The position numbers were made by a program, and so were the translations under genes. The notes under the pieces were generated by a model. That model was not told the origin of the DNA. It saw nothing but the letters and a program-made list of their open reading frames with translations, and made no database searches. Of a stretch of 64,000 nucleotides of DNA, positions 1 to 9,532 are shown piece by piece. Every line of letters begins with the position of its first letter. Within the stretch, counting starts at the first letter, position 1. The DNA comes from Micromonospora echinofusca (lineage in GTDB: Bacteria; Actinomycetota; Actinomycetes; Mycobacteriales; Micromonosporaceae): contig NZ_LT607733.1 in the NCBI RefSeq assembly GCF_900091445.1, positions 744,001 through 808,000 on the forward strand. The letters are read 5' to 3'.

Positions 1-2
1 AG

Positions 3-1001
3 GCGGCGGTCGAGGCCGGCATCCCGATGTCCGTGCCGGCGCTGACCGTCAACAAGGTCTGCCTCTCCGGCCTGGACGCGATCGCCCTGGCCGACCAGCT
101 GATCCGCGCCGGCGAGTTCGACATCGTCGTCGCGGGCGGCATGGAGTCCATGACCAACGCCCCGCACCTGCTGTTGGGCCAGCGCGGCGGCTACAAGTAC
201 GGCGACGTGGTGGTCAAGGACCACATGGCGCTCGACGGGCTCACCGACGCCTGGGACAGCTGTGCCATGGGGGAGTCCACCGAGCGGCACAACGCCCGGC
301 ACGGCATCACCCGCGAGGAGCAGGACGCGTTCGCCGCGACCAGCCACCAGCGGGCCGCCGCCGCGCAGAAGAACGGCCACTTCTCCGAGGAGATCGCCCC
401 GGTCGTCATCCCGCAGCGCAAGGGCGACCCGCTGGTGATCAGCGAGGACGAGGGGATCCGCCCGGACACCACCGCCGAGTCGCTGGCGAAGCTGCGCCCG
501 GCGTTCGCCAAGGACGGCACGATCACCGCCGGCAGCTCCTCGCCGATCTCCGACGGCGCCGCCGCCGTGGTCGTCATGAGCAAGGCCAAGGCCAAGGAGC
601 TGGGGCTGACCTGGCTGGCCGAGATCGGCGCGCACGGCAACGTCGCGGGCCCGGACAACTCCCTGCACTCGCAGCCGTCCAACGCGATCCAGCACGCGCT
701 CAAGAAGGGCGGGCTCGGCATCGAGGACCTGGACCTGATCGAGATCAACGAGGCGTTCGCCCAGGTCGGCATCCAGTCCACCCGTGACCTCGGGGTCAGC
801 CCGGACAAGGTCAACGTCAACGGCGGGGCGATCGCGCTGGGCCACCCGATCGGCATGTCCGGCGCCCGGCTGGTGCTCACCCTCGCCCTGGAGCTCAAGC
901 GCCGGGGCGGCGGCACGGGCGCGGCGGCGCTCTGCGGCGGCGGCGGCCAGGGCGACGCCCTGATCATCCACGTCCCGGCCCCCGGCGAGAGCGGTCACTG
1001 A
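3..1001 (+). CDS. Acetyl-CoA C-acetyltransferase (thiolase), 5' end outside window
   Basis: Thiolase that condenses or cleaves acyl-CoA units in the cytoplasm. The reading frame is open from base 3, so the start codon lies left of the window; the first ATG in view (27) is internal. Visible signatures are the acylated nucleophile cysteine in NKVCLSG, the NEAFA motif, the [11 protein letters not shown] histidine motif and the second catalytic cysteine in CGGGGQGD near the C-terminus. It ends 32 bases before meaB on the same strand. Together with meaB and the mutase this suggests short-chain acyl-CoA metabolism. Whether it is biosynthetic (acetoacetyl-CoA) or degradative cannot be told from sequence alone. 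Confidence 0.9.
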   Translation, partial: AAVEAGIPMSVPALTVNKVCLSGLDAIALADQLIRAGEFDIVVAGGMESMTNAPHLLLGQRGGYKYGDVVVKDHMALDGLTDAWDSCAMGESTERHNARHGITREEQDAFAATSHQRAAAAQKNGHFSEEIAPVVIPQRKGDPLVISEDEGIRPDTTAESLAKLRPAFAKDGTITAGSSSPISDGAAAVVVMSKAKAKELGLTWLAEIGAHGNVAGPDNSLHSQPSNAIQHALKKGGLGIEDLDLIEINEAFAQVGIQSTRDLGVSPDKVNVNGGAIALGHPIGMSGARLVLTLALELKRRGGGTGAAALCGGGGQGDALIIHVPAPGESGH

Positions 1002-1033
1002 CCGCGGTCCGGCCGACCCGTAGAGGCAGCACA

Positions 1034-2038
1034 GTGAGCGAGATCGTCGACGACGTCCCGGCGGCGGGCGCACCCCCGGTGCGCCGCAGCCGGGACGTGC
1101 CGATGCTGGTCGAGCGGGCCCGCGCGGGGGATCCCCGCGCGGTGGCCCGGCTGATCACCCTGGTCGAGTCGGGCGACGAGACGCTGCCGCGCATCGCGGC
1201 GGCGCTCGCCCCGTACGCCGGTCAGGCCCAGGTGGTCGGGCTGACCGGCTCGCCCGGGGTGGGCAAGTCGACCACCACCAACGAGCTGGTCCGGGCGCTG
1301 CGTGCCCGCGGCCACCGGGTGGGCGTGCTGGCCATCGACCCGTCCAGCCCGTTCACGGGCGGGGCGATCCTCGGCGACCGGGTCCGCATGCAGGACCACG
1401 CCACCGACCCGGGCGTCTACATCCGGTCGATGTCCAGCCGGGGCCACCTCGGCGGGCTGTCGGCGGCGACGCCGCAGGCCGTGCGGGTGCTGGAGGGCGC
1501 CGGCTGCGACGTCGTGCTGGTGGAGACCGTGGGCGTCGGGCAGGCCGAGGTGGAGGTCGCCTCGCTGGCCGACACCACGCTGGTCCTGCTCGCCCCGGGC
1601 ATGGGCGACGCGATCCAGGCGGTCAAGGCGGGCATCCTGGAGATCGCCGACGTCTTCGTGGTCAACAAGGCCGACCGGGACGGCGCCGACGCCACCTACC
1701 GCGACATCCAGGGCATGATCGCCCTGAGTGAGCGCGGCCCGGGCGACTGGCGGCCGCAGGTGGTGCGCGCGATCGCCTCCCGGGGCGAGGGGATCGACGA
1801 CATCGCCGCCGCCATCGACAAGCACCGTGGCTGGCTGGTCGAGCACGGCGAGCTGCGCCGCCGCCAGGAGGCGCGGGCCGCCGCCGAGGTCGAGGCCATC
1901 GCGCTGGGCGTCCTGCGCGCCCGGATCGGTTCCCTGCGCGACGGTACGGAGCTGCCGGCGCTCGCCGCGAAGGTGGCCGAGGGCTCCCTCGACCCGTACG
2001 CGGCGGCCGACGAACTGCTCGCCCAGATCGCCTCCTGA
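1034..2038 (+). CDS. meaB: Methylmalonyl-CoA mutase-associated GTPase MeaB
   Basis: G3E-family P-loop GTPase (334 aa) that chaperones adenosylcobalamin-dependent acyl-CoA mutases, gating cofactor loading and preventing inactivation. The Walker A motif GSPGVGKST lies at residues 72-80, DPSSPFTGGAILGDRVRM follows as in MeaB/ArgK proteins, VETVGVGQ is the switch region and NKAD gives guanine specificity. The GTG start at 1034 follows a weak AGAGGCAG site. Length is normal for the family. A mutase large subunit lies about 600 bases downstream on the same strand, which supports the assignment; the older name ArgK (arginine kinase) for this family should not be used. Confidence 0.93.
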   Translation: MSEIVDDVPAAGAPPVRRSRDVPMLVERARAGDPRAVARLITLVESGDETLPRIAAALAPYAGQAQVVGLTGSPGVGKSTTTNELVRALRARGHRVGVLAIDPSSPFTGGAILGDRVRMQDHATDPGVYIRSMSSRGHLGGLSAATPQAVRVLEGAGCDVVLVETVGVGQAEVEVASLADTTLVLLAPGMGDAIQAVKAGILEIADVFVVNKADRDGADATYRDIQGMIALSERGPGDWRPQVVRAIASRGEGIDDIAAAIDKHRGWLVEHGELRRRQEARAAAEVEAIALGVLRARIGSLRDGTELPALAAKVAEGSLDPYAAADELLAQIAS

Positions 2039-2131
2039 GCCGATCGCGCGTCCACTGCGGACGGCGTCCGCCTAGTACGCTCGCACCGCCTCGCCCCGAC
2101 GGCGCGGGGCGGTGCGACGTATGGGGAGATC

Positions 2132-2545
2132 ATGGCTGACGAGGCGACGCGGGAGCTGCCGGTGGCACCGGGTGCGGTGGCGGGCGGCAGCACGCACGTG
2201 TCCGACGAGGTGGTGGAGAAGATCGCCGTGGCCGCCGCGCGGTCCGTGCCCGGCGTGGTCGAGTTGGGCGGGGACGTGGCCCGGTTCTTCAACGCCGTGC
2301 TGGACAAGGTCGGGCTCGACCAGGTCGGCGACGCCCGGCGCGGCTGCTCGGCCCACGTCACCAACGGGGCGGCGGTGGTCAACCTGGTCATCGTGATCGA
2401 GGCCGGCCGCGCGGTGCCGCAGGTGACCGCCGACGTCCGGGCGCAGGTCGCCGGGGCGGTCGAGGCCTACGGGCTGCGGGTCGACGAGATCAACATCAGG
2501 GTCGACGACGTGGCCCTGGGCGGGCCCGCGGCACCCGTCGCGTGA
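2132..2545 (+). CDS. Asp23/Gls24 family envelope stress protein
   Basis: Protein of 137 aa with the Asp23/Gls24 fold: an N-terminal segment with VSDEVVEKIAVAAARSVPGVVEL, then a strand-rich part with the NLVIVIEAG and VRAQVAGAVEAYGL regions typical of the family. These proteins bind membranes or membrane anchors and are often induced by alkaline or envelope stress in Gram-positive bacteria; the exact role in actinomycetes is unclear. No signal peptide or membrane segment is visible, so it should be cytoplasmic or peripheral. ATG at 2132 follows GGGGAG with good spacing. It sits alone between meaB and the mutase gene, with no obvious functional link to them. Confidence 0.85.
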   Translation: MADEATRELPVAPGAVAGGSTHVSDEVVEKIAVAAARSVPGVVELGGDVARFFNAVLDKVGLDQVGDARRGCSAHVTNGAAVVNLVIVIEAGRAVPQVTADVRAQVAGAVEAYGLRVDEINIRVDDVALGGPAAPVA

Positions 2546-2584
2546 GGCGTCGGGCGGCCCAGGTTACCTGCCGGTACGAACTTA

Positions 2585-2616
2585 CTTAGCGATCGTTCAG
2601 GTCGGGGCTCTACACT
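2585..2616 (+). promoter_or_regulatory. Candidate TetR-type operator and promoter of the mutase gene
   Basis: A 16-base imperfect palindrome (2585-2600) is centred on CGATCG, with matching CT-A and T-AG flanks. A -10-like TACACT lies at 2611-2616, about 40 bases before the mutase start codon. The palindrome would cover the -35 region, the usual place for a repressor site. TetR-family regulators of acyl-CoA genes bind palindromes of this kind, but no TetR gene is in view, so the assignment is inference. Confidence 0.35.
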
Positions 2617-2653
2617 CGCAGTGCAGTCGAGGACTCGAGGAGGAGCCCCGCGG

Positions 2654-4342
2654 ATGAACGCCGACGAGATCGCCGCCGGACGGGCACGCTGGCAGGCCCG
2701 CTACGACGCCGCGCGCAAGCGGGACGCCGACTTCACCACGCTCTCCGGGATGCCCGTCGACCCGGTCTACGGGCCGCCGGAGGGTGTCGCCTACCCGGGC
2801 TTCGAGCGGATCGGCTGGCCGGGCGAGTACCCGTACACCCGGGGCCTGCACCCGACCGGCTACCGCGGGCGGACCTGGACGATCCGGCAGTTCGCCGGGT
2901 TCGGCAACGCCCAGCAGACCAACGAGCGCTACAAGATGATCCTGGGCGCCGGCGGCGGCGGCCTCTCCGTCGCCTTCGACATGCCCACGCTGATGGGCCG
3001 GGACTCCGACGACCCGCAGGCGCTCGGCGAGGTGGGCCACTGCGGCGTCGCCATCGACACCGCCGCCGACATGGAGGCGCTGTTCGACGGCATCGACCTG
3101 GCCGGGGTCACCACGTCGATGACCATCTCCGGGCCGGCGGTGCCGGTGTTCTGCATGTACCTGGTGGCCGCCGAGCGGCAGGGCGCCGACCCGTCCAAGC
3201 TGGACGGCACCCTTCAGACGGACATCTTCAAGGAGTACATCGCGCAGAAGGAGTGGCTCTTCGACCCCGAGCCGCACCTGCGTCTGATCGGCGACCTGAT
3301 GGAGTACTGCGCCCGGGAGATCCCGCGCTACAAGCCGCTCTCGGTCTCCGGCTACCACATCCGCGAGGCCGGCTCGACCGCCGCGCAGGAGCTGGCCTAC
3401 ACCCTCGCCGACGGCTTCGGCTACGTCGAGTTGGGCCTGTCCCGGGGGCTGGACGTCAACGTCTTCGCGCCCGGCCTGAGCTTCTTCTTCGACTCGCACG
3501 TCGACTTCTTCGAGGAGATCGCCAAGTTCCGGGCCGCCCGCCGGATCTGGGCCCGCTGGCTGCGCGACGTCTACGGCGCGACCAGCGAGAAGGCCCTCTG
3601 GCTGCGGTTCCACACGCAGACCGCCGGGGTGTCGCTGACCGCCCAGCAGCCGGTCAACAACGTGGTGCGTACGGCCGTCGAGGCGCTCGCGGCGGTGCTC
3701 GGCGGCACCAACTCGCTGCACACCAACGCCCTCGACGAGACCCTGGCGCTGCCCACCGACGAGTCCGCCGAGATCGCCCTGCGTACGCAGCAGGTGCTGA
3801 TGGAGGAGACCGGGGTGACCAACGTGGCGGACCCGCTGGGCGGATCCTGGTACGTCGAGGCGCTCACCGACAAGATCGAGGCCGAGGCGGAGGAGATCTT
3901 CGCCCGGATCCGGCAGCTCGGCGGGGAGGGGCCGCACCAGATCGGGCCGATGACCTCCGGCATCCTGCGCGGCATCGAGGACGGCTGGTTCACCGGCCAC
4001 ATCGCCGAGTCCGCCTTTGTCTACCAGCAGGCGCTGGAGAAGGGCGACAAGCGGATCGTCGGCGTCAACTGCCACACCGGCACGGTCGCCAAGGACCTGG
4101 AGATCCTGCGCATCTCGCACGAGGTGGAGCTGGAGCAGCGCCGGGTGCTGGCCGAGCGGAAGGCCGGCCGCGACGAGGCCACCGTCAAGGCCGCGATCGA
4201 GCGGATGGTCGCCGTCGGCCGGACCGACGGCAACATGATCCCGGCCATGCTGGACGCCGTACGCGCCGAAGCCACCCTCGGCGAGATCTGCGACGCCCTG
4301 CGCGCCGAGTGGGGCGTCTACCGCGAACCGGCCCGCTTCTGA
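2654..4342 (+). CDS. icmA: Acyl-CoA mutase large subunit, isobutyryl-CoA mutase type
   Basis: TIM-barrel substrate-binding subunit (562 aa) of an adenosylcobalamin-dependent carbon-skeleton mutase; it lacks the B12-binding domain, which must come from a separate small subunit not in this window. Specificity residues can be read directly: Phe80 in TIRQFAGF (Tyr in methylmalonyl-CoA mutase) and Gln198 in KEYIAQKEW (Arg in methylmalonyl-CoA mutase), with Ala107 in LSVAFDMP rather than the Asp of 2-hydroxyisobutyryl-CoA mutase. This set matches isobutyryl-CoA mutase (isobutyryl-CoA to n-butyryl-CoA), and the numbering coincides with that family. The ATG at 2654 follows AGGAGCC; the frame is open 11 codons further upstream but without a ribosome site. 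Confidence 0.85.
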   Translation: MNADEIAAGRARWQARYDAARKRDADFTTLSGMPVDPVYGPPEGVAYPGFERIGWPGEYPYTRGLHPTGYRGRTWTIRQFAGFGNAQQTNERYKMILGAGGGGLSVAFDMPTLMGRDSDDPQALGEVGHCGVAIDTAADMEALFDGIDLAGVTTSMTISGPAVPVFCMYLVAAERQGADPSKLDGTLQTDIFKEYIAQKEWLFDPEPHLRLIGDLMEYCAREIPRYKPLSVSGYHIREAGSTAAQELAYTLADGFGYVELGLSRGLDVNVFAPGLSFFFDSHVDFFEEIAKFRAARRIWARWLRDVYGATSEKALWLRFHTQTAGVSLTAQQPVNNVVRTAVEALAAVLGGTNSLHTNALDETLALPTDESAEIALRTQQVLMEETGVTNVADPLGGSWYVEALTDKIEAEAEEIFARIRQLGGEGPHQIGPMTSGILRGIEDGWFTGHIAESAFVYQQALEKGDKRIVGVNCHTGTVAKDLEILRISHEVELEQRRVLAERKAGRDEATVKAAIERMVAVGRTDGNMIPAMLDAVRAEATLGEICDALRAEWGVYREPARF

Positions 4343-4500
4343 CCCACCCCGTTCCCCGGCCCCGTCCCTCCGCCATCCGCACTCCGCGACCCATGTCTCC
4401 CACGCCCCCGCCAGCACCGCGCAGTCCGCGTGCCGGGGGCGCGGGCGCACGGTCGCCGCAGTGCCGGGCGAGAGGGCGGGGCAGGGGCGGGAGCAGCCGT

Positions 4501-4516
4501 GACAGTCGCAACTGTC
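4501..4516. repeat. Short perfect inverted repeat upstream of the thioredoxin-TPR gene
   Basis: GACAGT and ACTGTC arms, six bases each, flank a four-base CGCA centre. The element lies 52 bases before the start codon of the thioredoxin-TPR gene. It is too short and lacks a T-run for a terminator, so it could be an operator half-site pair or chance. Confidence 0.25.
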
Positions 4517-4567
4517 GCCGTCGCGGTTGATCTGAGTTCGGCGGGTCGCGTGCGAGACTAGGTAACC

Positions 4568-5485
4568 ATGAGCGACCCACGGATCACCTCGTCGATCTTC
4601 ACCCGCGGCGCGGTCGACCTCAGCGCGCTGCGCACCCCCGCACCGGCCCCTGCCCGCCCCGCCACCCCGGCCCAGTCCGCCCCCTCCGCCGACTTCCCCG
4701 GCGCCGCCGGTGGCGGCGTCGCCGTCATCGACGTGAGCGAGGCGACATTCCAGTCCGAGGTTCTCGAGCGCTCGCTCAGCACACCGGTGATCGTGGACTT
4801 CTGGGCCGAGTGGTGCGAGCCGTGCAAACAGCTGAGCCCCGTGCTGGAGCGGCTGGCCGCGGAGGGCGGCGGCGCCTGGGTGCTCGCCAAGGTCGACGTG
4901 GACGCCAACCCCCGGATCGCCCAGATGTTCCGGGTGCAGGGCATCCCGATGGTCTACGCGGTCGTCGGCGGCCAGCCGATCGACGCCTTCTCCGGGGTGG
5001 TGCCCGAGGCGCAGCTGCGGCAGTGGATCCAGGCGGTGCTCAAGGCCGGTGGCGTGAGCGTCGAGGAGCCGGAGGACCCGCGCCTCGACGAGGCCGACGA
5101 CGCCCTGATGAGCGGCGACCTCGACGCGGCCGAGCGGGCGTACCGCAAGATCCTCGCCGAGTCGCCGGCGGACGCCGCGGCGGAGGCGGGCCTCGCCCAG
5201 GTCGGGCTCGCCCGCCGGGTGGCCGGGGCCGACCCGGGCGCGGCGATCGCCGCCGCCCAGGCCAACCCCGACGACGTCGAGGCCCAGCTCCTGGCCGCCG
5301 ACATCGAGGTGCTCAGCGGTCAGGCCGAGGCGGCGTACGCCCGCCTGGTGGGCCTGGTCCGCCGCACCGCCGGCGACGAGCGGGAGAGGGTACGCCAGCA
5401 CCTGGTCGGCCTCTTCACGGTCGCCGGGCCGGAGGATCCCGCGGTCGCCTCGGCGCGCCGGGCCCTGGCCAGCGCCCTGTTCTGA
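4568..5485 (+). CDS. Thioredoxin-domain protein with TPR tail (YbbN/CnoX-like)
   Basis: Protein of 305 aa: a Pro/Ala-rich N-terminal extension (about 20-50), a thioredoxin fold (about 52-160) with Cys83 and Cys86 in EWCEPCKQ, and a C-terminal tetratricopeptide-like helical region (about 165-305). The CXXC is CEPC rather than the usual CGPC, which should shift redox potential. Relatives (E. coli CnoX/YbbN and the mycobacterial equivalent) act as holdase chaperones for client proteins under oxidative stress rather than as general reductases. No signal peptide is present, so it is cytoplasmic. The gene appears monocistronic and is followed by a hairpin at 5546-5571. Confidence 0.85.
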   Translation: MSDPRITSSIFTRGAVDLSALRTPAPAPARPATPAQSAPSADFPGAAGGGVAVIDVSEATFQSEVLERSLSTPVIVDFWAEWCEPCKQLSPVLERLAAEGGGAWVLAKVDVDANPRIAQMFRVQGIPMVYAVVGGQPIDAFSGVVPEAQLRQWIQAVLKAGGVSVEEPEDPRLDEADDALMSGDLDAAERAYRKILAESPADAAAEAGLAQVGLARRVAGADPGAAIAAAQANPDDVEAQLLAADIEVLSGQAEAAYARLVGLVRRTAGDERERVRQHLVGLFTVAGPEDPAVASARRALASALF

Positions 5486-5545
5486 GCACCCTTGTTCCGG
5501 GCCCGCCCTGTTCCTGAGCGCGCCCTGAACCTGTAGCACGCCAGC

Positions 5546-5571
5546 GCGGGCCGGCGTTCCGGCCGGCCCGC
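5546..5571 (+). terminator. Hairpin after the thioredoxin-TPR gene
   Basis: Ten-base perfect GC-rich arms (5546-5555 and 5562-5571) with a six-base loop lie 60 bases past the stop codon. There is no T-tract, as is common for actinomycete terminators. Confidence 0.55.
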
Positions 5572-5595
5572 CCGACACCTCGAGGACGGGAGCCC

Positions 5596-7011
5596 ATGAT
5601 GCGCCGGATCGCCGTCCTCGACGCGCCCAGCAACCTCGGCCTGCGCCCACCCACGTCCACCTCGGTCCCCGGCTGCGGCAAGGCCCCGGGCGCGCTGCGC
5701 GACCAGGGGCTGCTCGCCCGGCTGCGGGCCCGCGACGCCGGCTGCCTCACCGCGCCCCGCTACGACCCCGGCGACTGGCGACCGGGTGACGGCGTCTGCC
5801 ACGCCCGGGAGATCGCCGACTACTCGGTGGCGCTCGCGGAGCGGATCGGCGCCATCATCGACCGCAGCGAGTTCCCGCTGGTGCTCGGCGGCGACTGCTC
5901 CATCCTGCTCGGCTCGGCGCTGGCCATGCACCGGCTCGGCGAGGCGGTCGGCGGGCGCATCGGGCTGGTCTTCGTCGACGGGCACTCCGACTTCCGGCAC
6001 CCCGGCAACGCCTCCTACGTGGGCGCGGCCGCCGGCGAGGACCTCGCCCTGGTCACCGGGCGGGGGCAGGCCGACCTGGCCGCCATCGAGGGCCGCCGGC
6101 CGTACTTCCGGGACATCGACGTGGTGGTGCTCGGCATCCGGGCGCAGGACGAGTACCGCCTGGACCTCCAGGCCGCCGGGATCACCACCCGGCCGGTGCC
6201 GGCGCTGCGCGCCGAGGGCGCCGCGCGTACGGCGCAGTGGGCGCACGAGCAACTCGCCGACTGCGCCGGCTACTGGGTGCACATCGACGTGGACGTGCTG
6301 GACCCCGCCGTGATGCCGGCCGTCGACGCCCCCGACCCGGGCGGGATCGCCTTCGCCGAGCTGGAGATCCTGCTCGCCGGCCTGGTCGACACCCCGCACT
6401 GCCTCGGCGTCGAGCTGACCGTCTTCGACCCCGACTACGACCCCGACGGCTCGTACGCGGCCGAGATCGTCAACACCGTGGTCGCCGGGCTGCGTCCGGT
6501 CTCCGCGCCGGCGGCGTCGCCGCCCCGACTGCTGCCGGGCCCGTCGACATCCGTCCGCTCGGCCGGCCGATCGTCTCCCGCCTCGGCCGGTTTGTCGTCG
6601 GTCCCCTCGGCGCGGCGGGGCAATGGTCGTCCAGAGGTCCCCATGCCCCCGTCCGTCGCCGGCCCGTCCGTCGCCGGCGCGTCCGTTGCTGGCCCGGTCG
6701 TCGTCCCCGGTCCGGAGCGCGACGGCGACCGTGGCGTGGGCGGGGCCGAGGAGATCTCGTCGGCTCCGCCGGGGGCGGCCGGATCGCTCGGGGCGGTGGG
6801 GCCGCTCGGGCCGATCGGTGCGGTCGGGTCGGGCACTCCGGTGCCGGCGACTGCCGCTTCCGACGACCCGGCCGCGCCGGAACCCGTCGGCCCGCCCGCC
6901 TCCGCCGGCCCGGGCCTGCTGCGTCGGACGCCCCTCGCGGACCTCGACCCGGACGAGCCGCTGCCCGCGCCCGAGGACGGCACCTCGCCGACCGCCGCCG
7001 GCATCGCCTGA
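5596..7011 (+). CDS. Arginase/agmatinase-family protein with long disordered tail
   Basis: The N-terminal 300 residues form a ureohydrolase domain: GGDCS at 98-102, DGHSD at 128-132 and HIDVDVLDP with Asp231 and Asp233. The first motif carries Cys where classical arginases have a manganese-binding His (GGDHS), as in a group of actinobacterial arginase-like proteins, so the true substrate (arginine, agmatine, guanidino acid or other) is uncertain. Residues 301-471 are an unusual low-complexity tail rich in Pro, Ala, Ser and Gly, with short repeats around PSVAGASVAG. The frame stays open to 7011. The tail may be real disordered sequence or reflect a lost stop codon after the domain. ATG at 5596 follows GGACGGGAGC. 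Confidence 0.8.
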   Translation: MMRRIAVLDAPSNLGLRPPTSTSVPGCGKAPGALRDQGLLARLRARDAGCLTAPRYDPGDWRPGDGVCHAREIADYSVALAERIGAIIDRSEFPLVLGGDCSILLGSALAMHRLGEAVGGRIGLVFVDGHSDFRHPGNASYVGAAAGEDLALVTGRGQADLAAIEGRRPYFRDIDVVVLGIRAQDEYRLDLQAAGITTRPVPALRAEGAARTAQWAHEQLADCAGYWVHIDVDVLDPAVMPAVDAPDPGGIAFAELEILLAGLVDTPHCLGVELTVFDPDYDPDGSYAAEIVNTVVAGLRPVSAPAASPPRLLPGPSTSVRSAGRSSPASAGLSSVPSARRGNGRPEVPMPPSVAGPSVAGASVAGPVVVPGPERDGDRGVGGAEEISSAPPGAAGSLGAVGPLGPIGAVGSGTPVPATAASDDPAAPEPVGPPASAGPGLLRRTPLADLDPDEPLPAPEDGTSPTAAGIA

Positions 7012-7283
7012 CCGCCGGGCCTCCCTCCGGACCGGACCAGTCGGCCGCAGTCGTCCTCCGCCGGGCAGGGGCCTGAGCCAACAGGCGCGTCGCGGCCCGG
7101 TCGGCGTGTGTGCCCCGTCCGTAGGGGCAGGTCGACAGCGCCGAGCGGGCTGGGCAGTCAGGGCGCTCACCCTCGATGACGAGGCCAACGAGGCCCCGGC
7201 TCGGCTACCGGTCAGGCAGACGCCGCCGACGGCGTCGGGGCGGGCACGGCGTCGGGTGAAGCCAGTGCCGGGCGAACGCGGTG

Positions 7284-9245
7284 TCAGCGGCCGAGGGCGC
7301 GGAGGAAGCGTTCGGCGGCGGGGACGGCGGTGGCGGTGCTGGCGCCGCCCTTCTCCACGAAGACCGCGAACGCGACGTCGCCCTGCCAGCCGACGAACCA
7401 GGCGTGGGTGTGGGCCGGGTTGTCGTCGTACTCGGCGGTGCCCGTCTTGCCGTGCACCGGCGCGCCCGGCACGTCCCGCAGCGCGCTGCCGGTGCCGGCC
7501 GTGACCACCTCCCGCATCATCGCGCGTACGGCCTGCACCGACTCCGGCTTGAGCTGCGGGCCGGGGGCGGCGGGCTGGGCCGGAGCCGGGTCGAGCACCA
7601 GCTTGGGCTGCTCGAAGCCGCCCCGGGCGACCGCCGCGGTGGCCGACGCCATGGCGAGCGGGCTGACCAGCGTCGTGCCCTGGCCGATGGCGGCTGCGGC
7701 CTGCTCGGTCGCGCCGCCGTTCGCCGAGACCTTGCCGGTGAAGGCGTCCAGGCCGACGTCCCACTGCCCCTCCAGCCCGAGGGAGCGGCCGGTCACGGCC
7801 AGCCCGTCGGCGCCGAGCTTCGGTGCCAGCGCGGCGAACGCGGTGTTGCAGGACTTGGCGAAGTCGGTGCGGAACGGCACCGGGCCCAGCACGAAGTTGT
7901 CGGAGTTCTTGAACGGCCGACCGTCGACGGTGAACGTCTTCGGGCAGGCCACCGTCGCGTCGGGCGTGACCGCGCCCCGGTCGAGCAGGCCGAGCGCGCT
8001 GACCATCTTGAAGGTGGAGCCCGGCGGAACCTGGGCGGTGAAGGCCAGGTTCTCCCCGGCCGCCCCGGGGCCGTTGGCCGCGGCGAGCACCGCGCCGTCG
8101 CTGATCCGTACCGCCACCAGCGCCGCCCGGCGCTTCTCGGCCCGCAGGGCGGCATCGGCCGCGTTCTGGGTGGACACGTCGAGAGTGGTCTTGACCGGCT
8201 GCCCCGGCTTCGGCTCGCTGCGGAACACCTCGGTGCCGGTGGGCACCAGCGTGCCGTCCGGGCCGGGACGCTCCGTGATCACGGTCAGCCCCGCCGCGCC
8301 ACGGAGCCGCTCGTCGTGGCGGCCCTGGAGGCCCCCGTGGCCGACGAGGTCGCCGGCCTCGTAGCGGTCGGGGTGCCGGGCGAGGTCGTCGGCCTGCGCC
8401 GGGTCGACGGAGCCGAGCACCGCCCGGGCGAACTCGCGGGTGGGGGCCAGGTCGAGCTTGTCGCTGCGGAACTTCGTGCCCGGCAGGTCGTAGATGCGCG
8501 CCTTGATCTGCCGGTAGGCCTCCTCCCGCAGGGTCACCACCTCGACGAACGCGCCGGGATCCGCGTCGGCGAGCCGCTCAGGCAGGTCGGTGAGGTCCAC
8601 CGGCGGGGTGATCGCGGGCCGGATCGCCCGGAACGCAGCGTCCAGCTTGCGGGCCAGGCTCGCCGCGTTGGTGACCTCGCTCGGTTGGAGCCCGACGCGC
8701 ACCACGGGCCGGGGCGCCACGATCGGCTGATTGGCCGCGTCGAGCACCGCGGCCCGGGTGGCGGTGTCGCGGCGCAGCCCCAGCCGGTCGCCCCGGGTCA
8801 GCTGCTCCTGCACCAGCTGCGGCTCCCAGATCACCCGCCACTCGTCGCCGCCGCGGGTGAGCCGCACCGGGCGCTCGTACGCCCAACGGGTCCCGCCCGG
8901 GAGGGCCCACTCGACCTTGACCACCGCGGTCGCGACGTCCTTGGTCACCTTCGCCTCGCCCCGGCGCGTCAGCGTGGGCGGCGCGGCCGCCAGCTCGCCG
9001 GACAGCTCCTTGAGCTCGCGGACGACGTCGGCCGCCGGCACCTTGGCGCCGGTCGGGTCGACGAAGCCGACGGCCTGGAGGTCGCCCGAGCGCCAGCCGA
9101 CGAGGAACGCGTCGACCTCGCGCTCCGGACCGTCACCGCCCGAGCACGCGGTGAGGGCGCCGCCCGCGAGCGCGGTCGCGGCGAGCAGCGCCAGCGCCGG
9201 GCGGAGCCGGTTGCGGCGGGGGCGGCGAGGGTACGGCAGGCGCAT
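7284..9245 (-). CDS. Penicillin-binding lipoprotein, class B-like transpeptidase
   Basis: Peptidoglycan DD-transpeptidase of 653 aa, exported as a lipoprotein: the signal sequence ends in the lipobox LTAC, so Cys anchors it outside the membrane. Next come an NTF2-like MecA-type N-terminal domain, a PBP dimerization domain and a transpeptidase domain. The active-site motifs are complete: STFK (Ser nucleophile), SCN and KTGTAEY. The frame is open 95 codons further upstream, but only the ATG at 9245 gives a proper signal peptide. It is divergent from the glutamate dehydrogenase gene. It is probably a low-affinity-type PBP for cell-wall cross-linking; the precise physiological role is not evident. 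Confidence 0.9.
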   Translation of the reverse strand: MRLPYPRRPRRNRLRPALALLAATALAGGALTACSGGDGPEREVDAFLVGWRSGDLQAVGFVDPTGAKVPAADVVRELKELSGELAAAPPTLTRRGEAKVTKDVATAVVKVEWALPGGTRWAYERPVRLTRGGDEWRVIWEPQLVQEQLTRGDRLGLRRDTATRAAVLDAANQPIVAPRPVVRVGLQPSEVTNAASLARKLDAAFRAIRPAITPPVDLTDLPERLADADPGAFVEVVTLREEAYRQIKARIYDLPGTKFRSDKLDLAPTREFARAVLGSVDPAQADDLARHPDRYEAGDLVGHGGLQGRHDERLRGAAGLTVITERPGPDGTLVPTGTEVFRSEPKPGQPVKTTLDVSTQNAADAALRAEKRRAALVAVRISDGAVLAAANGPGAAGENLAFTAQVPPGSTFKMVSALGLLDRGAVTPDATVACPKTFTVDGRPFKNSDNFVLGPVPFRTDFAKSCNTAFAALAPKLGADGLAVTGRSLGLEGQWDVGLDAFTGKVSANGGATEQAAAAIGQGTTLVSPLAMASATAAVARGGFEQPKLVLDPAPAQPAAPGPQLKPESVQAVRAMMREVVTAGTGSALRDVPGAPVHGKTGTAEYDDNPAHTHAWFVGWQGDVAFAVFVEKGGASTATAVPAAERFLRALGR

Positions 9246-9532
9246 GGAACGGATCTCCGATCTCGGAACTGCCCTGCACGCTAGTACGGCGGCGCCGTCC
9301 GCACCGTCCCCCCGCACCGGGACGTGCGGAAAGAGAGGTCGGTGACGGGGTGATGAACGACTGGAGGCGGGGTACTCCCGAACCGGCCAACCTCGTACCC
9401 GCAACGGGTGAAAGGACGAAGTCCGGAACCGGACGTCCGCACTGAGGTCCGCCGAGCAAGGGGCGGAACGGCAGGGCCTAGGCTGGGCGGCAGAGTGACC
9501 CACAACGCGGTGGGTCGAGGGGAGTGGCACCG

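Noticed and set aside
2597..5650. A 1017-codon antisense frame across the mutase and thioredoxin genes
   Set aside because: It is a shadow of two clear sense genes, with Gly/Arg/His-rich translation and no domain motifs.
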